64,000 bases of DNA from Actinomycetota bacterium (GCA_003132665.1 PKYN01000008.1:1-64000); one strand, 5' to 3'; counted from the stretch's first letter, positions 1 through 7,508 are shown. Notes: generated by a model from the letters alone, not told the origin. Translations and numbers: made by a program.

Positions 1-615
1 GTGGAGATCGAGCCGCTGCCGATGCCGCTGCGCTGGCTCGGGCGGCCGCAGGCGTGGAGCAGCGATGCGGGCCGGCTGGCGATCACGGCCGGGCCCGCCA
101 CCGACTGGTTCGTGGATCCGGGCGGGCCGACGTCCCTGTCGGATTCCAGCGCGGGCGACTTCTCGAACGCCCCCGCGCTCGTCGGCCGCCCGAGCGGCGA
201 CTTCCTGCTCAGCGCGCGCGTCCGGCCCGACTTCGCCTCGACCTTCGACGCCGGTGTGCTGCTGCTCCACGGGGACGAGCGGCGCTTCGCGAAGTTCTGC
301 TTCGAGTACTCGCCGCAGGGGAAGCCGATGGTCGTCAGCGTCGTGACGCGCGGCGTCTCGGACGACTGCAACTCCTTCTCGGTCGAGGGACGCGAGGTCT
401 GGCTGCGGGTGGCGCGGATCGGCGACTGCTTCGCCTTCCACGCCTCCACGGACGGCAGCTTCTGGCGTATGGTGCGCTACTTCACGCTCGACGACGCCGC
501 CAGCATGGAGGTCGGCTTCGAGGCGCAGTCGCCGACTGGCGAGGGCTGCAGCGTGAGCTTCGACGAGATCCGCTTCGAGGCCCGCACGCTCGGAGACCTG
601 CGGAACGGGGAGTAG
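1..615 (+). CDS. DUF1349 domain protein (concanavalin-like fold)
   Basis: A 204-residue protein that spans nearly its whole length as a DUF1349 domain. Recognisable pieces are DWFVDPGG near residue 37, DAGVLLLHGDERRFAKFCFE near 83, VTRGVSDDCNSF near 115 and FAFHASTDGSFWRMVRYF near 144. Family members adopt a lectin/glucanase-like beta sandwich, and their substrate is generally unknown. The GTG start is at base 1 of the window, but its position relative to the PLPMPLRW opening fits full-length relatives, so the gene is probably complete. No signal peptide is seen, which suggests a cytoplasmic location. Confidence 0.85.
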   Translation: MEIEPLPMPLRWLGRPQAWSSDAGRLAITAGPATDWFVDPGGPTSLSDSSAGDFSNAPALVGRPSGDFLLSARVRPDFASTFDAGVLLLHGDERRFAKFCFEYSPQGKPMVVSVVTRGVSDDCNSFSVEGREVWLRVARIGDCFAFHASTDGSFWRMVRYFTLDDAASMEVGFEAQSPTGEGCSVSFDEIRFEARTLGDLRNGE

Positions 616-651
616 TCCGCCCGCCGGTTACGAGCGGGGCAACGCGGTCGG

Positions 652-1059
652 GTGCCGGAAAATGCCGATTTTCGGGAGCAAACGGCAGTTTCGGCTCTAT
701 TAGTGGCAGTGGAACTAAACGGGGCACGTTCGAACCCTCGAGCTGGGGTTGAGCTTTTTAGGGTCGGCGCACTCCACGACGAGTTGCTCCTTAGAGCCTC
801 GATCGATCCTCGCGAGCCTCGGCCTGCTCCCGCCAAGGTGAGCCCGGTGCTCGAGACCGTGACGCTAGTACTGGAGCGGGCCGGCAAGCCGATGCGGGTG
901 CGCGAGATCCACGCGGCGGCAGAGCAACTCGCGGGGGAGCCACTGCTCTGGAAATCCGTGAAGGCAGCGTTGGCGGTTAATGCCCAGGGTTTCGAACAGC
1001 GCTTCGAGCGTGTCCGACGCGGCTATTACCGGGTCAAGAGGACGCGGCTCTCCGAGTGA
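652..1059 (+). CDS. Small protein with C-terminal HARE-HTH-like winged-helix domain
   Basis: A 135-residue frame from GTG. Residues about 65-130 resemble the HARE-HTH (HB1/ASXL) winged-helix fold: VLETVTLVLERAGKPMRVRE, then EPLLWKSVKAAL, then RFERVRRGYYRVK. Such domains are thought to bind DNA or partner proteins. The N-terminal half looks unlike a folded domain, so the true start may be the GTG at 838, giving about 73 residues. The same domain is partly repeated directly downstream (1056-1223), which supports reading it as a genuine coding unit. No partner gene identifies its target. Confidence 0.55.
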   Translation: MPENADFREQTAVSALLVAVELNGARSNPRAGVELFRVGALHDELLLRASIDPREPRPAPAKVSPVLETVTLVLERAGKPMRVREIHAAAEQLAGEPLLWKSVKAALAVNAQGFEQRFERVRRGYYRVKRTRLSE

Positions 1060-1223
1060 AAGAAATTCACGCCGCAACTTGCGATCTTGTAGATGAGCCA
1101 TTGCTCTGGAAGTCGGTGAAGGCAGCGCTCTCCGCAGACGTAAGAGGTGAGTACACGCGCTTACGACGGGTGTGCCATGGTGTCTCCCAACTCGCGGGAG
1201 ACGCCAGGTGCGACGCCGGTTGA
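1056..1223 (+). pseudogene. Truncated second copy of the HARE-HTH-like domain
   Basis: A 55-codon open frame starts at a GTG that overlaps the stop of the preceding gene. It reads VKEIHAATCDLVDEPLLWKS followed by VKAALSADVRGEYTRLRRV. This parallels VREIHAAAEQLAGEPLLWKS and VKAALAVNAQGFEQRFERV in the neighbour, and the DNA is also clearly related (around 938-975 against 1099-1136). The first helix is missing and the tail after RRV loses similarity. I read it as a degenerate tandem duplication, although a short translated peptide cannot be excluded. Confidence 0.55.
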
Positions 1224-1340
1224 GCTACGCAAGAAGCCCTAGATGATCTCGGTGCCCGATGAGACCACACTCGCCAGGGATGACCCTCGCCAATCAGACG
1301 CGATCGAGCCGACCCGGGGTGGCTCGTCCACGGTCCCGTA

Positions 1341-1715
1341 CTACTTGCCTCGTGCACCGTGTCCGGCGGCTCCCGCGAAAACGAGCAAGATGCCGAGTAT
1401 TAGCCACGGAAGCGGATTGAGGTGTTGGTCGCATCCGCTAGCAGTCGCGGTATGCCAGCATGTCGTTCCGGGCCCGTCGCGCTGAACCCACGCGACGTAT
1501 AGCAGCAGGAAGCCGGCGCCTGAGAGTAGCCCGAATGCTGACGGACGGATGTTCGGCCGGGACAGCAAGACCGCGGCTACGACAACGGCTGGCACTAGCG
1601 CGAGGGGGCCCAGCGATACTGCACCGAGCGCGGCAGCGGCACCGATCGCGGCGAAGGCGCAAAACCAGCCCCAACCGGCGAAATCTCTCCTCCTGGATTT
1701 CAGCGAAGTGCTCAT
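1341..1715 (-). CDS. Small four-helix membrane protein of unknown function
   Basis: A 124-residue protein with about four hydrophobic segments (near residues 15-35, 38-55, 61-78 and 102-118) and a basic N-terminus (MSTSLKSRRRD). The open frame extends further upstream, but that extension reads through the tRNA-Ala gene. The start is therefore set at the ATG at 1715, which has AGAGG a few bases upstream. Two cysteines lie in the loop before the last helix (TTCW and SGCD). I do not recognise the family. It is presumably an integral cytoplasmic-membrane protein. Confidence 0.55.
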   Translation of the reverse strand: MSTSLKSRRRDFAGWGWFCAFAAIGAAAALGAVSLGPLALVPAVVVAAVLLSRPNIRPSAFGLLSGAGFLLLYVAWVQRDGPGTTCWHTATASGCDQHLNPLPWLILGILLVFAGAAGHGARGK

Positions 1716-1753
1716 TGCAGCCTCTGAGTTACTATCCCCGTAATACCGTGCTT

Positions 1754-1826
1754 TGGAGCGTACCGGGATCGAACCGGTGACCTCCGGCTTGCAAAGCCGG
1801 CGCTCTCCCAGCTGAGCTAACGCCCC
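1754..1826 (-). tRNA. tRNA-Ala (anticodon TGC)
   Basis: Read on the minus strand, the 73 nt fold into a cloverleaf. The acceptor stem GGGGCGT pairs with ACGCTCC (one G-T pair) and the discriminator is A. The D arm contains AGCTCAGCTGGGAGAGC, the anticodon stem-loop is CCGGCTTTGCAAGCCGG with TGC in the loop, and the T arm is CCGGTTCGATCCCGG. CCA is not encoded. It stands alone between two small genes. Confidence 0.97.
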
Positions 1827-1930
1827 TTCGCCCGCAGTGTAGCCCGCCCGCGCCTTGCCTTTCTCGATCCGTCGCGAGTCGTCGAGCTCGCCGCCTGGGA
1901 TTGTCGATAGAGCGGTTCTATACTCGTCGG

Positions 1931-2539
1931 GTGTCGAGAAACGCCGCTCTCGCATCGGTCGCACTTCTCATTTCGGCCCTTCTCGTCTTGCCGAGTTCGG
2001 GGCTGGGCAGCTCGCAGGTGCCTCTGCCCACGCTGTACCGCATGCACACCTTCAAGCTGAACCTCGACCGCGATGCGGCGCGGGAGCGGGTGCAGGTCTA
2101 CGACCTGCGCCAGGGCGCGATGATGACTCCGACGACCTACTTCAGAGTCGGCGACCGTCGAAGCGGCACCTTCGTCAACGTCCAGCTTCAGCAAGTCTTC
2201 CTGAGCCCCGGAAGCAGCGAGAGCGGGCTCGTGCAGGCCTGGGTACGCGACCTGAACGGCGATAAGCGCGCGGAGATCGCCGTCCGCGACTACGCGACGC
2301 CTTCCGTCGGCGAGACGCTGACCGTCTATCGCCAGCGTAAGCCCAATTCGCTCCGCTTCTCGAAGCTACAGACGATCGTCGGCGATCAGATCCTTATCGC
2401 CAGGCGCAGCGCGCCGGCTACGTGGAACGTCCTGATCAGAGCGAATCACGCCCCCGACGGCCGCGACCACCACGAGCTCTGGCGCTGGGCGCTGGCCCAG
2501 AAGAAGTGGCTCTGCAAGACCGACTGCGTTCCTCGTTAG
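1931..2539 (+). CDS. Secreted protein of unknown function
   Basis: About 202 residues beginning with a typical signal peptide: basic VSRNAALAS, then the hydrophobic stretch VALLISALLVLPSSG. The start chosen is GTG 1931 because TATACT (1919-1924) lies 6 nt upstream, the spacing seen for leaderless genes across this window. A TTG at 1901 is the alternative. The mature part contains DLNGDKRAEIAVRDY, which resembles an FG-GAP/VCBS-like calcium-loop motif (DxNxD), and ends with a cysteine pair (CKTDC). It may be a small secreted beta-rich protein. The function is unknown. Confidence 0.6.
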   Translation: MSRNAALASVALLISALLVLPSSGLGSSQVPLPTLYRMHTFKLNLDRDAARERVQVYDLRQGAMMTPTTYFRVGDRRSGTFVNVQLQQVFLSPGSSESGLVQAWVRDLNGDKRAEIAVRDYATPSVGETLTVYRQRKPNSLRFSKLQTIVGDQILIARRSAPATWNVLIRANHAPDGRDHHELWRWALAQKKWLCKTDCVPR

Positions 2540-2557
2540 CAGCGCGCTCGCGCCCGG

Positions 2558-2765
2558 CGTTGCCGCCCGCCGCCGCGACCGACATGGCGGGCGCGGCTCA
2601 CCAAACGCCCTCCCCGGTTCATCACCACGAACACTGACCCAACTTCGGCCAGCCCGATTCGCTCCTAGGAGCAGATGAAGCACTCGCGCCAAAGGCGCGG
2701 TGATTCGTACATGGAGGTAATACCGCGAAAAGTCATCGCCGGCCTTGCCAGCGGACTTTTCGCGG
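2558..2765. repeat. Dispersed intergenic repeat family A, copy 1
   Basis: One of three related intergenic blocks. It ends in a perfect 12-bp stem, CCGCGAAAAGTC (2723-2734) with GACTTTTCGCGG (2754-2765), one base from the stop codon of the minus-strand gene at 2767. Other shared segments are GACCGACATGGCGGGCGCGG near 2578, CGAACACTGACCC near 2627, CGGCCAGCCCG and TAGGAGCAGATGAAGCA near 2667. The hairpin may act as a terminator for the minus-strand gene, although it lacks a clear U-tract. Confidence 0.7.
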
Positions 2766-2766
2766 A

Positions 2767-3012
2767 CTAGGCCGCTGAGCGCTCGATTCGCTCTTCAGTA
2801 CGCGCCCGCTTGAGGATCTTGTCGCGATCGCCGAAGCGGATGGCCGCGCGCACGGCGCGTTGCTCGTTCCAGAGTCGCTCGATCTCGCGCTCGAGCTCCT
2901 TGAGCTCGGCGGCGACAACCGGATCGTGGCTTTCGGAGAGCTTGTGCCAAAGCTCCGCCCGCCGGTCGCTCGCCTGCTCGATTTGCTCGCGGATCTCTTC
3001 GATAGTCGCCAT
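2767..3012 (-). CDS. Small coiled-coil protein (DUF2630-like)
   Basis: An 81-residue, highly charged, almost wholly helical protein: MATIEEIREQIEQASDRRAE at the start and ELKELEREIERLWNEQRAVR in the middle. The second half resembles the DUF2630 pattern of a Glu-rich helix, then W with basic residues, then an acidic/basic tail, but the match is loose. The start is the ATG at 3012 rather than the in-frame ATG four codons upstream, because it directly precedes the amphipathic helix. It is flanked on both sides by family A repeats. Cytoplasmic; function unknown. Confidence 0.6.
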   Translation of the reverse strand: MATIEEIREQIEQASDRRAELWHKLSESHDPVVAAELKELEREIERLWNEQRAVRAAIRFGDRDKILKRARTEERIERSAA

Positions 3013-3127
3013 ATACCGGTGCAAACGTGGTGGGCTGCCCGGTATTCCCGAAATCGGAAAACTCAGTCAGGTATTGAGACGAGCGCATCCGGGCTTGGTT
3101 CGCGTTGTCGGTATACGGGCGAGTCCC

Positions 3128-3329
3128 GGCCGTCGCAGCCGACATGCGCGGCTGCGGCTCACACGCGCCGTCCCTCGGCCGTTTCGCTTCGAACACTGAA
3201 CCCGATTGCGGTAAGCCGAGAACGTCATCTAGGAGCAGACGAGGCACCCGCGCCGCAGGCGCGGTGACTCGTACGCCGCGGTCATACCGCTAAAAGTCTT
3301 CGCCGGCTCTGCCGGCGGACTTTTAGCGG
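3128..3329. repeat. Dispersed intergenic repeat family A, copy 2
   Basis: Same organisation as copy 1. It contains GCAGCCGACATGCGCGGCTG near 3136, CGAACACTGAACCCGAT near 3190, TAGGAGCAGACGAGGCA near 3230, a GC-rich hairpin near 3242-3275, and the terminal stem CCGCTAAAAGTC (3287-3298) with GACTTTTAGCGG (3318-3329). The inner stem is CGCCGGC/GCCGGCG. Relative to copy 1, the fifth stem pair changes from G-C to T-A on both arms. The stop codon of argF lies inside this stem. Confidence 0.7.
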
Positions 3330-4270
3330 AGAACCAGCGCCATCAGCGCCTTCTGGGCATGCAGGCGATTCTCCGCCTGATCCCAGATCGCCGAGCGCGG
3401 GCCATGGGCGATCTCTTCCGAGATCTCCTCGCCGTAATGCGCCGGCAGGCAGTGCATGACGAAGGCTTCGGGCCGGGCGAGCGCGAGCAGGCGCTCGTCA
3501 ATCGAGTAGCCCTGGAAGTCGGCCAAGCGCTTGTCCCGCTCCTCCTCCTGGCCCATGCTCACCCAGACGTCGGTGTAGAGGACGTCGGCTCCGTCTGCCG
3601 CTCGCGCGGGGTCGCTCACGATCTCGATGCTCGCTCCGCTCTCCTCGGCAGCCTCGCGTGCGTCGGCCAACGCCTGCTCGGTCGGCTCGTAGCCCGGCGG
3701 GCAAGCTGCCACGAAGCTCATGCCGAGCTTGGCGGCGGCGACCATCAGCGACGCGCAAACGTTGTTGCCGTCGCCGAAATAGGCAAGGCGCACTCCGTCG
3801 AGCCGGCCGTAGCGCTCGCGAATCGTCATCACGTCGGCCAGCGCCTGGCAGGGATGAGAGCTGTCGGTCAGCGCGTTCAAAACCGGGACGCTGGAGTAAG
3901 CGGCCGTCTCCTCGACCTCGGAGTGGGCGCCGGTGCGGATGACGATGGCGTCCACGTAGCGCGAGAGCACGCTCGCGGTGTCCTTGAGCGTCTCGCCCCG
4001 GGCCAGGTGCGTGTGCGCGGCGGTGATGCTGACCCCTGTGCCGCCGAGCTGGCAGATACCAACCTCGAAGGAGACGCGCGTACGAGTAGAGGCCTTGTTG
4101 AAGATCAGCGCGATCGAGCGGCCCGGGAGAAGCTTGTGCGGCCGGCCTCTGGCGAGAAGCATCTTCAGCTCGTCGCCGAGATCGAGCACGGCTTTCAGCT
4201 CGCCCGGCTTCCAGTCGGCGACGCGGAGGAAGTGTCTTCCCTTGAGTGCGTTGGTCGGCAGATGCGCCAT
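3323..4270 (-). CDS. argF: Ornithine carbamoyltransferase
   Basis: Transfers the carbamoyl group of carbamoyl phosphate to ornithine to make citrulline in arginine biosynthesis (cytoplasmic). At 315 residues it has the usual length. The phosphate-binding motif KASTRTRVSFE is near residue 58, the carbamoyl-phosphate loop HPCQALADVMTI near 138, and the ornithine-binding HCLPAHYGEEI near 277. The last marks it as an OTCase rather than aspartate transcarbamoylase. No other arg gene is adjacent, so it appears to be a stand-alone locus. Its TAA stop sits within the terminal hairpin of a family A repeat, which probably helps end transcription. Confidence 0.95.
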   Translation of the reverse strand: MAHLPTNALKGRHFLRVADWKPGELKAVLDLGDELKMLLARGRPHKLLPGRSIALIFNKASTRTRVSFEVGICQLGGTGVSITAAHTHLARGETLKDTASVLSRYVDAIVIRTGAHSEVEETAAYSSVPVLNALTDSSHPCQALADVMTIRERYGRLDGVRLAYFGDGNNVCASLMVAAAKLGMSFVAACPPGYEPTEQALADAREAAEESGASIEIVSDPARAADGADVLYTDVWVSMGQEEERDKRLADFQGYSIDERLLALARPEAFVMHCLPAHYGEEISEEIAHGPRSAIWDQAENRLHAQKALMALVLR

Positions 4271-4301
4271 GAGAAGGCACTGAGTTTAGCGATCCATAGC
4301 C

Positions 4302-4330
4302 TTGACAATAAAGGACTTAGGTTTTATTCT
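4302..4330 (+). promoter_or_regulatory. hsp20 promoter with HspR (HAIR-like) operator
   Basis: TTGACA (4302-4307), a 17-nt spacer and TATTCT (4325-4330) form a good sigma-70-type promoter. Overlapping it, CTTGACA-N7-ACTTAGG matches the HAIR layout bound by HspR (CTTGAGT-N7-ACTCAAG) at 5 of 7 positions in each half. The dnaK promoter carries a related TTGATA-N6-GACTTAG at the same spacing. Confidence 0.6.
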
Positions 4331-4367
4331 AACGACGCCATCAAAGTACGGAAGGGAAGGGGTTGAG

Positions 4368-4841
4368 ATGGCCACACTAGTTCGATTCGATCCATTCAGG
4401 GAGCTGGCCGGCCTCCAAAACGAGATGCGCAGGATGATCTACGCAGAAGGAGCCGGCGAGCCGAGCGCGCGCGCCTGGATTCCGGCTCTGGACGTTTGGG
4501 AGAGCGAGAACGAAGTTGTCTACGCCGTCGATCTGCCGGGCATTCCCGAGGAGAAGATCTCGGTCGAGCTCGAGGACGGCGCTCTCAGCGTCAGCGCCGA
4601 GAGGGAGCGCGAGGAGACGAGCTTGCAGGACGGTTTCCGTCGCTACGAGCGCCACTTCGGCAGCTTCAAGCGAACGATCTCGCTGCCCGCAGGCGTGACC
4701 GAGGCGGACATCAAGGCGAGCTACTCGAACGGCGTGCTGGAGCTGCGAGTTCGCAAGCCCGAGCAGCCCAAGCCGCATCGGATTCCGGTCGCGAAGAGCG
4801 AGGCCGGCGCGATCGAGGGCAAGGCCCAGAAGAAGGAATAG
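4368..4841 (+). CDS. Hsp20/alpha-crystallin family small heat-shock protein
   Basis: A 157-residue ATP-independent holdase that keeps unfolding proteins soluble. The alpha-crystallin domain runs from about residue 40 (ALDVWESENEVVYAVDLPGI) to 135, with the conserved GVLELRVRKPE near its end. The N-terminus MATLVRFDPFRELAGLQNEM is typical. The start is the ATG at 4368, preceded by a purine-rich ribosome-binding site (GGAAGGGG). An in-frame ATG further up lies inside the promoter. The upstream HAIR-like element suggests repression by the HspR encoded at 30.6 kb. Confidence 0.95.
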   Translation: MATLVRFDPFRELAGLQNEMRRMIYAEGAGEPSARAWIPALDVWESENEVVYAVDLPGIPEEKISVELEDGALSVSAEREREETSLQDGFRRYERHFGSFKRTISLPAGVTEADIKASYSNGVLELRVRKPEQPKPHRIPVAKSEAGAIEGKAQKKE

Positions 4842-4863
4842 CGACCAGCCAAGCGAGCACCGA

Positions 4864-4891
4864 GCGGGAGGCGGCCTCGGCCGCCTCCCGC
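4864..4891. terminator. Bidirectional hairpin terminator
   Basis: Perfect 12-bp stem GCGGGAGGCGGC / GCCGCCTCCCGC with a CTCG loop, placed between the convergent hsp20 stop (4841) and the peptidase stop (4893). No long U-tract is present on either strand. Confidence 0.7.
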
Positions 4892-4892
4892 C

Positions 4893-6389
4893 TTACGCCG
4901 GCTCGAGCGTCTCGCCCAGCTCGGCCGCAAGCGCGAGGAGATCCAGGCGCGAGCCGTCGAGCTCCTGCAGGAGCTCGTCTGCGCTCAGGCGCTGACCCAG
5001 CGACCAGAGCTCGCGCAAGAGCTTCCCCGCCTCCGGGCTCTCGAACCAGGCCGAGCCGAAGCGCGTACAGAGGTGAGCGCGGACGCGCGCCTCGAACGCC
5101 CAGGCGCGGAGATACGAGGTGCAGTAGAAGCCCTCATCGAGGTCGCGCAGGAAGTCGGCCGCGCTCGGCTCGATCAGTGTCGCCTTGCGCTGCAGCTCCA
5201 CGTAGCGTGCCGGCATCTCGCTCAGGTCGGTTGCCGCGTGTAGCTCCAGCTCGTACTGGAGCTTGGCGCAGTAGCGGCGCACGAAGTAGAGCTTCTGCAC
5301 CGCTCCTTCCCAGTTGAGCTCGCGCGCCTCCTCCGCGCCGAGCAGACGGGTCAGCCAGGCCGGAGTGGAGATCAACCCCTCGAACAGGAAGGCCCAGCCC
5401 TCCGTGACGGCGTCGTCGCCGCGACGGCGGTGCTCGAACGGCAGATCGGCCGAGGTGTGGGCGTAGTGCTCGGTGTGGCCCGCTTCGTGGAAGAGCGCTC
5501 GCCAGTCGTCCGGGCCGCCGATCGGGCTGATCACCAGCACGACTCTGCCCGGGATCTCGATCGGCGCGCAGAAGGCCCGCGGCGTCTTGCTCGGTCGCGA
5601 GGCGACGTCGATCTCCACGTTCTGCTGGCCGCGTAGATCGATGCCCAGGCCGGCCAGTGTCGCCTTGAGCGCCGAGAGCATGCGCTCGCCCGGGAAGGCG
5701 GCGTCCCAGTGCTTGGCGCGAAAGAGCCGCGGCGTGTCGTAGCGGGCCACCTGATCGAGGCGCAGGCCAAGCCGCATGGAGAGCAGTCGCTCCAGCGCAC
5801 GCTCGTACAGGCCCTCTGTCCTGTCGAGGAACGAGCCGGCTTGCGCGGCCAGGTCGTCGAGCGGGAAGCCGAAGCGTCGGTATAGATCCACCGCCGACTC
5901 GCCGCCCAACTCGAGCACCGCCGCGTGGAGGCGCCCGCGCAGGTCAAGCATGATCGGGTTGAGCTCCCGCTCGACCAGGGTCGAGCGAGCCTGCTCTAGC
6001 CGGGCCCGGCGCTCGCGATCGCCCGAGTTCGCCATCTCCAGGCCGAGCATGCGAAAGGCGATCCGCTCGCCGTCTGAATCCACTTCCAGTCCGGCTTCGA
6101 GCGTCGCCAAGCGCTCGTCACCGGCGCGCGTGGCGGCTCCCAGGTAGCCCTCACAGGCGAAACGCCAGAGCTCGCGCATCGGCCCCGCTTCATCTACGCC
6201 CTCGCCGATCCGGCGTGCTTGCTCCAACGACGTCAGATCGCTGTAGCGCTCATGGATCTCGGCGAGCTCGAGCTCGGGCTTCAGCCCGGCGAAATGGCGG
6301 TAGGTCTCCTCCTCGAGCTCCGCCAGGAAGTGGTCGGCTCGCTCGCGGTAGCCGTCGAGCAATCGATCCGGTCCCGGTCCCCCCGACAT
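4893..6389 (-). CDS. M3-like zinc metallopeptidase
   Basis: A 498-residue, mostly helical gluzincin-type peptidase. The zinc site is HEAGH (H301, E302, H305), with E330 in TEGWAFLFEGL as the likely third ligand. This arrangement resembles oligopeptidases of family M3 and related helical clans. Substrates are probably small peptides in the cytosol, since no signal sequence is seen. The start is ATG 6389: a longer frame runs into the divergent yjbQ and is spurious. Its promoter must lie in the 18-bp gap or inside yjbQ, and TATCCT ends 6 nt upstream of the ATG, so the transcript may be leaderless. Confidence 0.8.
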   Translation of the reverse strand: MSGGPGPDRLLDGYRERADHFLAELEEETYRHFAGLKPELELAEIHERYSDLTSLEQARRIGEGVDEAGPMRELWRFACEGYLGAATRAGDERLATLEAGLEVDSDGERIAFRMLGLEMANSGDRERRARLEQARSTLVERELNPIMLDLRGRLHAAVLELGGESAVDLYRRFGFPLDDLAAQAGSFLDRTEGLYERALERLLSMRLGLRLDQVARYDTPRLFRAKHWDAAFPGERMLSALKATLAGLGIDLRGQQNVEIDVASRPSKTPRAFCAPIEIPGRVVLVISPIGGPDDWRALFHEAGHTEHYAHTSADLPFEHRRRGDDAVTEGWAFLFEGLISTPAWLTRLLGAEEARELNWEGAVQKLYFVRRYCAKLQYELELHAATDLSEMPARYVELQRKATLIEPSAADFLRDLDEGFYCTSYLRAWAFEARVRAHLCTRFGSAWFESPEAGKLLRELWSLGQRLSADELLQELDGSRLDLLALAAELGETLEPA

Positions 6390-6394
6390 GCGCT

Positions 6395-6400
6395 TAGGAT
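6395..6400. promoter_or_regulatory. Symmetrical -10 element shared by divergent genes
   Basis: TAGGAT on the plus strand ends 7 nt before the yjbQ GTG (6408). Its complement gives TATCCT ending at about the same distance from the peptidase ATG (6389). Both match TANNNT, so one near-symmetrical site could start two leaderless transcripts. Confidence 0.5.
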
Positions 6401-6407
6401 AGTGGCC

Positions 6408-6806
6408 GTGCGCGAGATTGCCGTAAAAACCGAACGCAAGACCCAGCTCATCGACATCACCGAGGGCGTGCGCCGGGCGCTCGGCAATGAGGTCGGAGGC
6501 TCCGCCGTGCTCGTCTTCGTGCCGCACACCACGGCGGGTGTAACGATCAACGAGCATGCCGACCCGAATGTCGCCCGCGACCTGGAGATGTCGCTGGAGC
6601 GCATCGTCGAGGACGGCTGGCCGTTCAAGCACTGGGAAGCCGGCGACGAGAATGCACCGTCGCACATCCGCGCCACTCTGATCGGCCCGCAGGTGCTGGT
6701 CCCGCTCGACGGCGGCAGGCTGGCGCTAGGCACCTGGCAGGGGATCTTCTTCTGCGAGTTCGACGGACCGCGCTCGCGCAAGGTGTTCGTGAGCGTGCTG
6801 GACTAG
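6408..6806 (+). CDS. YjbQ family protein (UPF0047)
   Basis: A 132-residue protein of the YjbQ/UPF0047 family. Its signature includes VFVPHTTAGVTINEHADPNV near residue 38 and ALGTWQGIFFCEFDGPR near 108. Family members form trimers with a bound metal, and some have weak thiamin-phosphate synthase activity; the physiological role is unclear. GTG 6408 is chosen because the family starts shortly before the TERKTQLIDIT strand, but GTG 6402 is also in frame. It is divergent from the M3-like peptidase. The next gene downstream follows within about 20 bp and may be co-transcribed. Confidence 0.85.
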   Translation: MREIAVKTERKTQLIDITEGVRRALGNEVGGSAVLVFVPHTTAGVTINEHADPNVARDLEMSLERIVEDGWPFKHWEAGDENAPSHIRATLIGPQVLVPLDGGRLALGTWQGIFFCEFDGPRSRKVFVSVLD

Positions 6807-6825
6807 AAGCGGGTTGAGCGAGCAC

Positions 6826-7428
6826 ATGGCCGAAGACGCCACCGACATCCGCGACCGCGAATACTGCGAGCGACTCGTTCGCCTTCAATCCTCGAAATGG
6901 AAGACGCTCCTGCGCGTCCAGGCTCCGTACCGCTGGAATCTGCGCCGGCTCGAGCCCGGCTTCACGCTCGAGGTCGGTTGCGGGATCGGGCGTAATCTCG
7001 CGCACTTGGGCGGGAACGCGGTCGGGGTGGACACGAACCCCTACGTGGTGGCCGTGGCGCGCGAGGCGGGTTTTCGCGCCTTCACTCCCGAGGAATACTC
7101 GGCCTCGGAATGGAATCGGGACGGCGCGTTCGACTCGCTCCTGCTAGCGCACGTGGCCGAGCACATGCGGCGAGATCAGCTGCCGGAGCTCCTCCAGAAG
7201 TACCTTCCCCAGCTGCGCTCGGGCGGGAAGCTGATCCTGATAACCCCTCAGGAAGCCGGCTTCCGCACCGACTCCACACACGTGGAGTTCATGGATCTGG
7301 GTCGTCTGCGCGGCGTGTCCGACGAGCTGGGCCTCGTTCGGCTTCGCGACTTCTCCTTCCCTTTTCCGCGCCTGCTCGGGCGAGTGTTCGCCTACAACGA
7401 GTTCGTCTGCGTCAGCCGTAAGCCGTAA
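6826..7428 (+). CDS. Class I SAM-dependent methyltransferase
   Basis: About 200 residues with a Rossmann-type methyltransferase core. Motif I is LEVGCGIGRNLAHLGG near residue 46, the acidic end of strand 2 is AVGVDTNPY, and motif IV is DSLLLAHVAEHM near 100, followed by GGKLILITPQ. The closest general type is Methyltransf_11/23, which methylates small molecules or lipids, but the substrate cannot be inferred. The ATG at 6826 is used, with an in-frame TTG at 6814 as the alternative. It lies just downstream of yjbQ on the same strand. Confidence 0.8.
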   Translation: MAEDATDIRDREYCERLVRLQSSKWKTLLRVQAPYRWNLRRLEPGFTLEVGCGIGRNLAHLGGNAVGVDTNPYVVAVAREAGFRAFTPEEYSASEWNRDGAFDSLLLAHVAEHMRRDQLPELLQKYLPQLRSGGKLILITPQEAGFRTDSTHVEFMDLGRLRGVSDELGLVRLRDFSFPFPRLLGRVFAYNEFVCVSRKP

Positions 7429-7508
7429 GCCGCTCGGCCACGTTCATTTCGAACGCCTCCCGGTGCCAGGCACGGGGCATGGCATCGGGGACGAGCGGCT
7501 CGAGCGCG

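Noticed and set aside
1716-1964. N-terminal extension of the small membrane protein at 1341-1715
   Set aside because: The extension translates the tRNA-Ala gene, so the start was moved to 1715.
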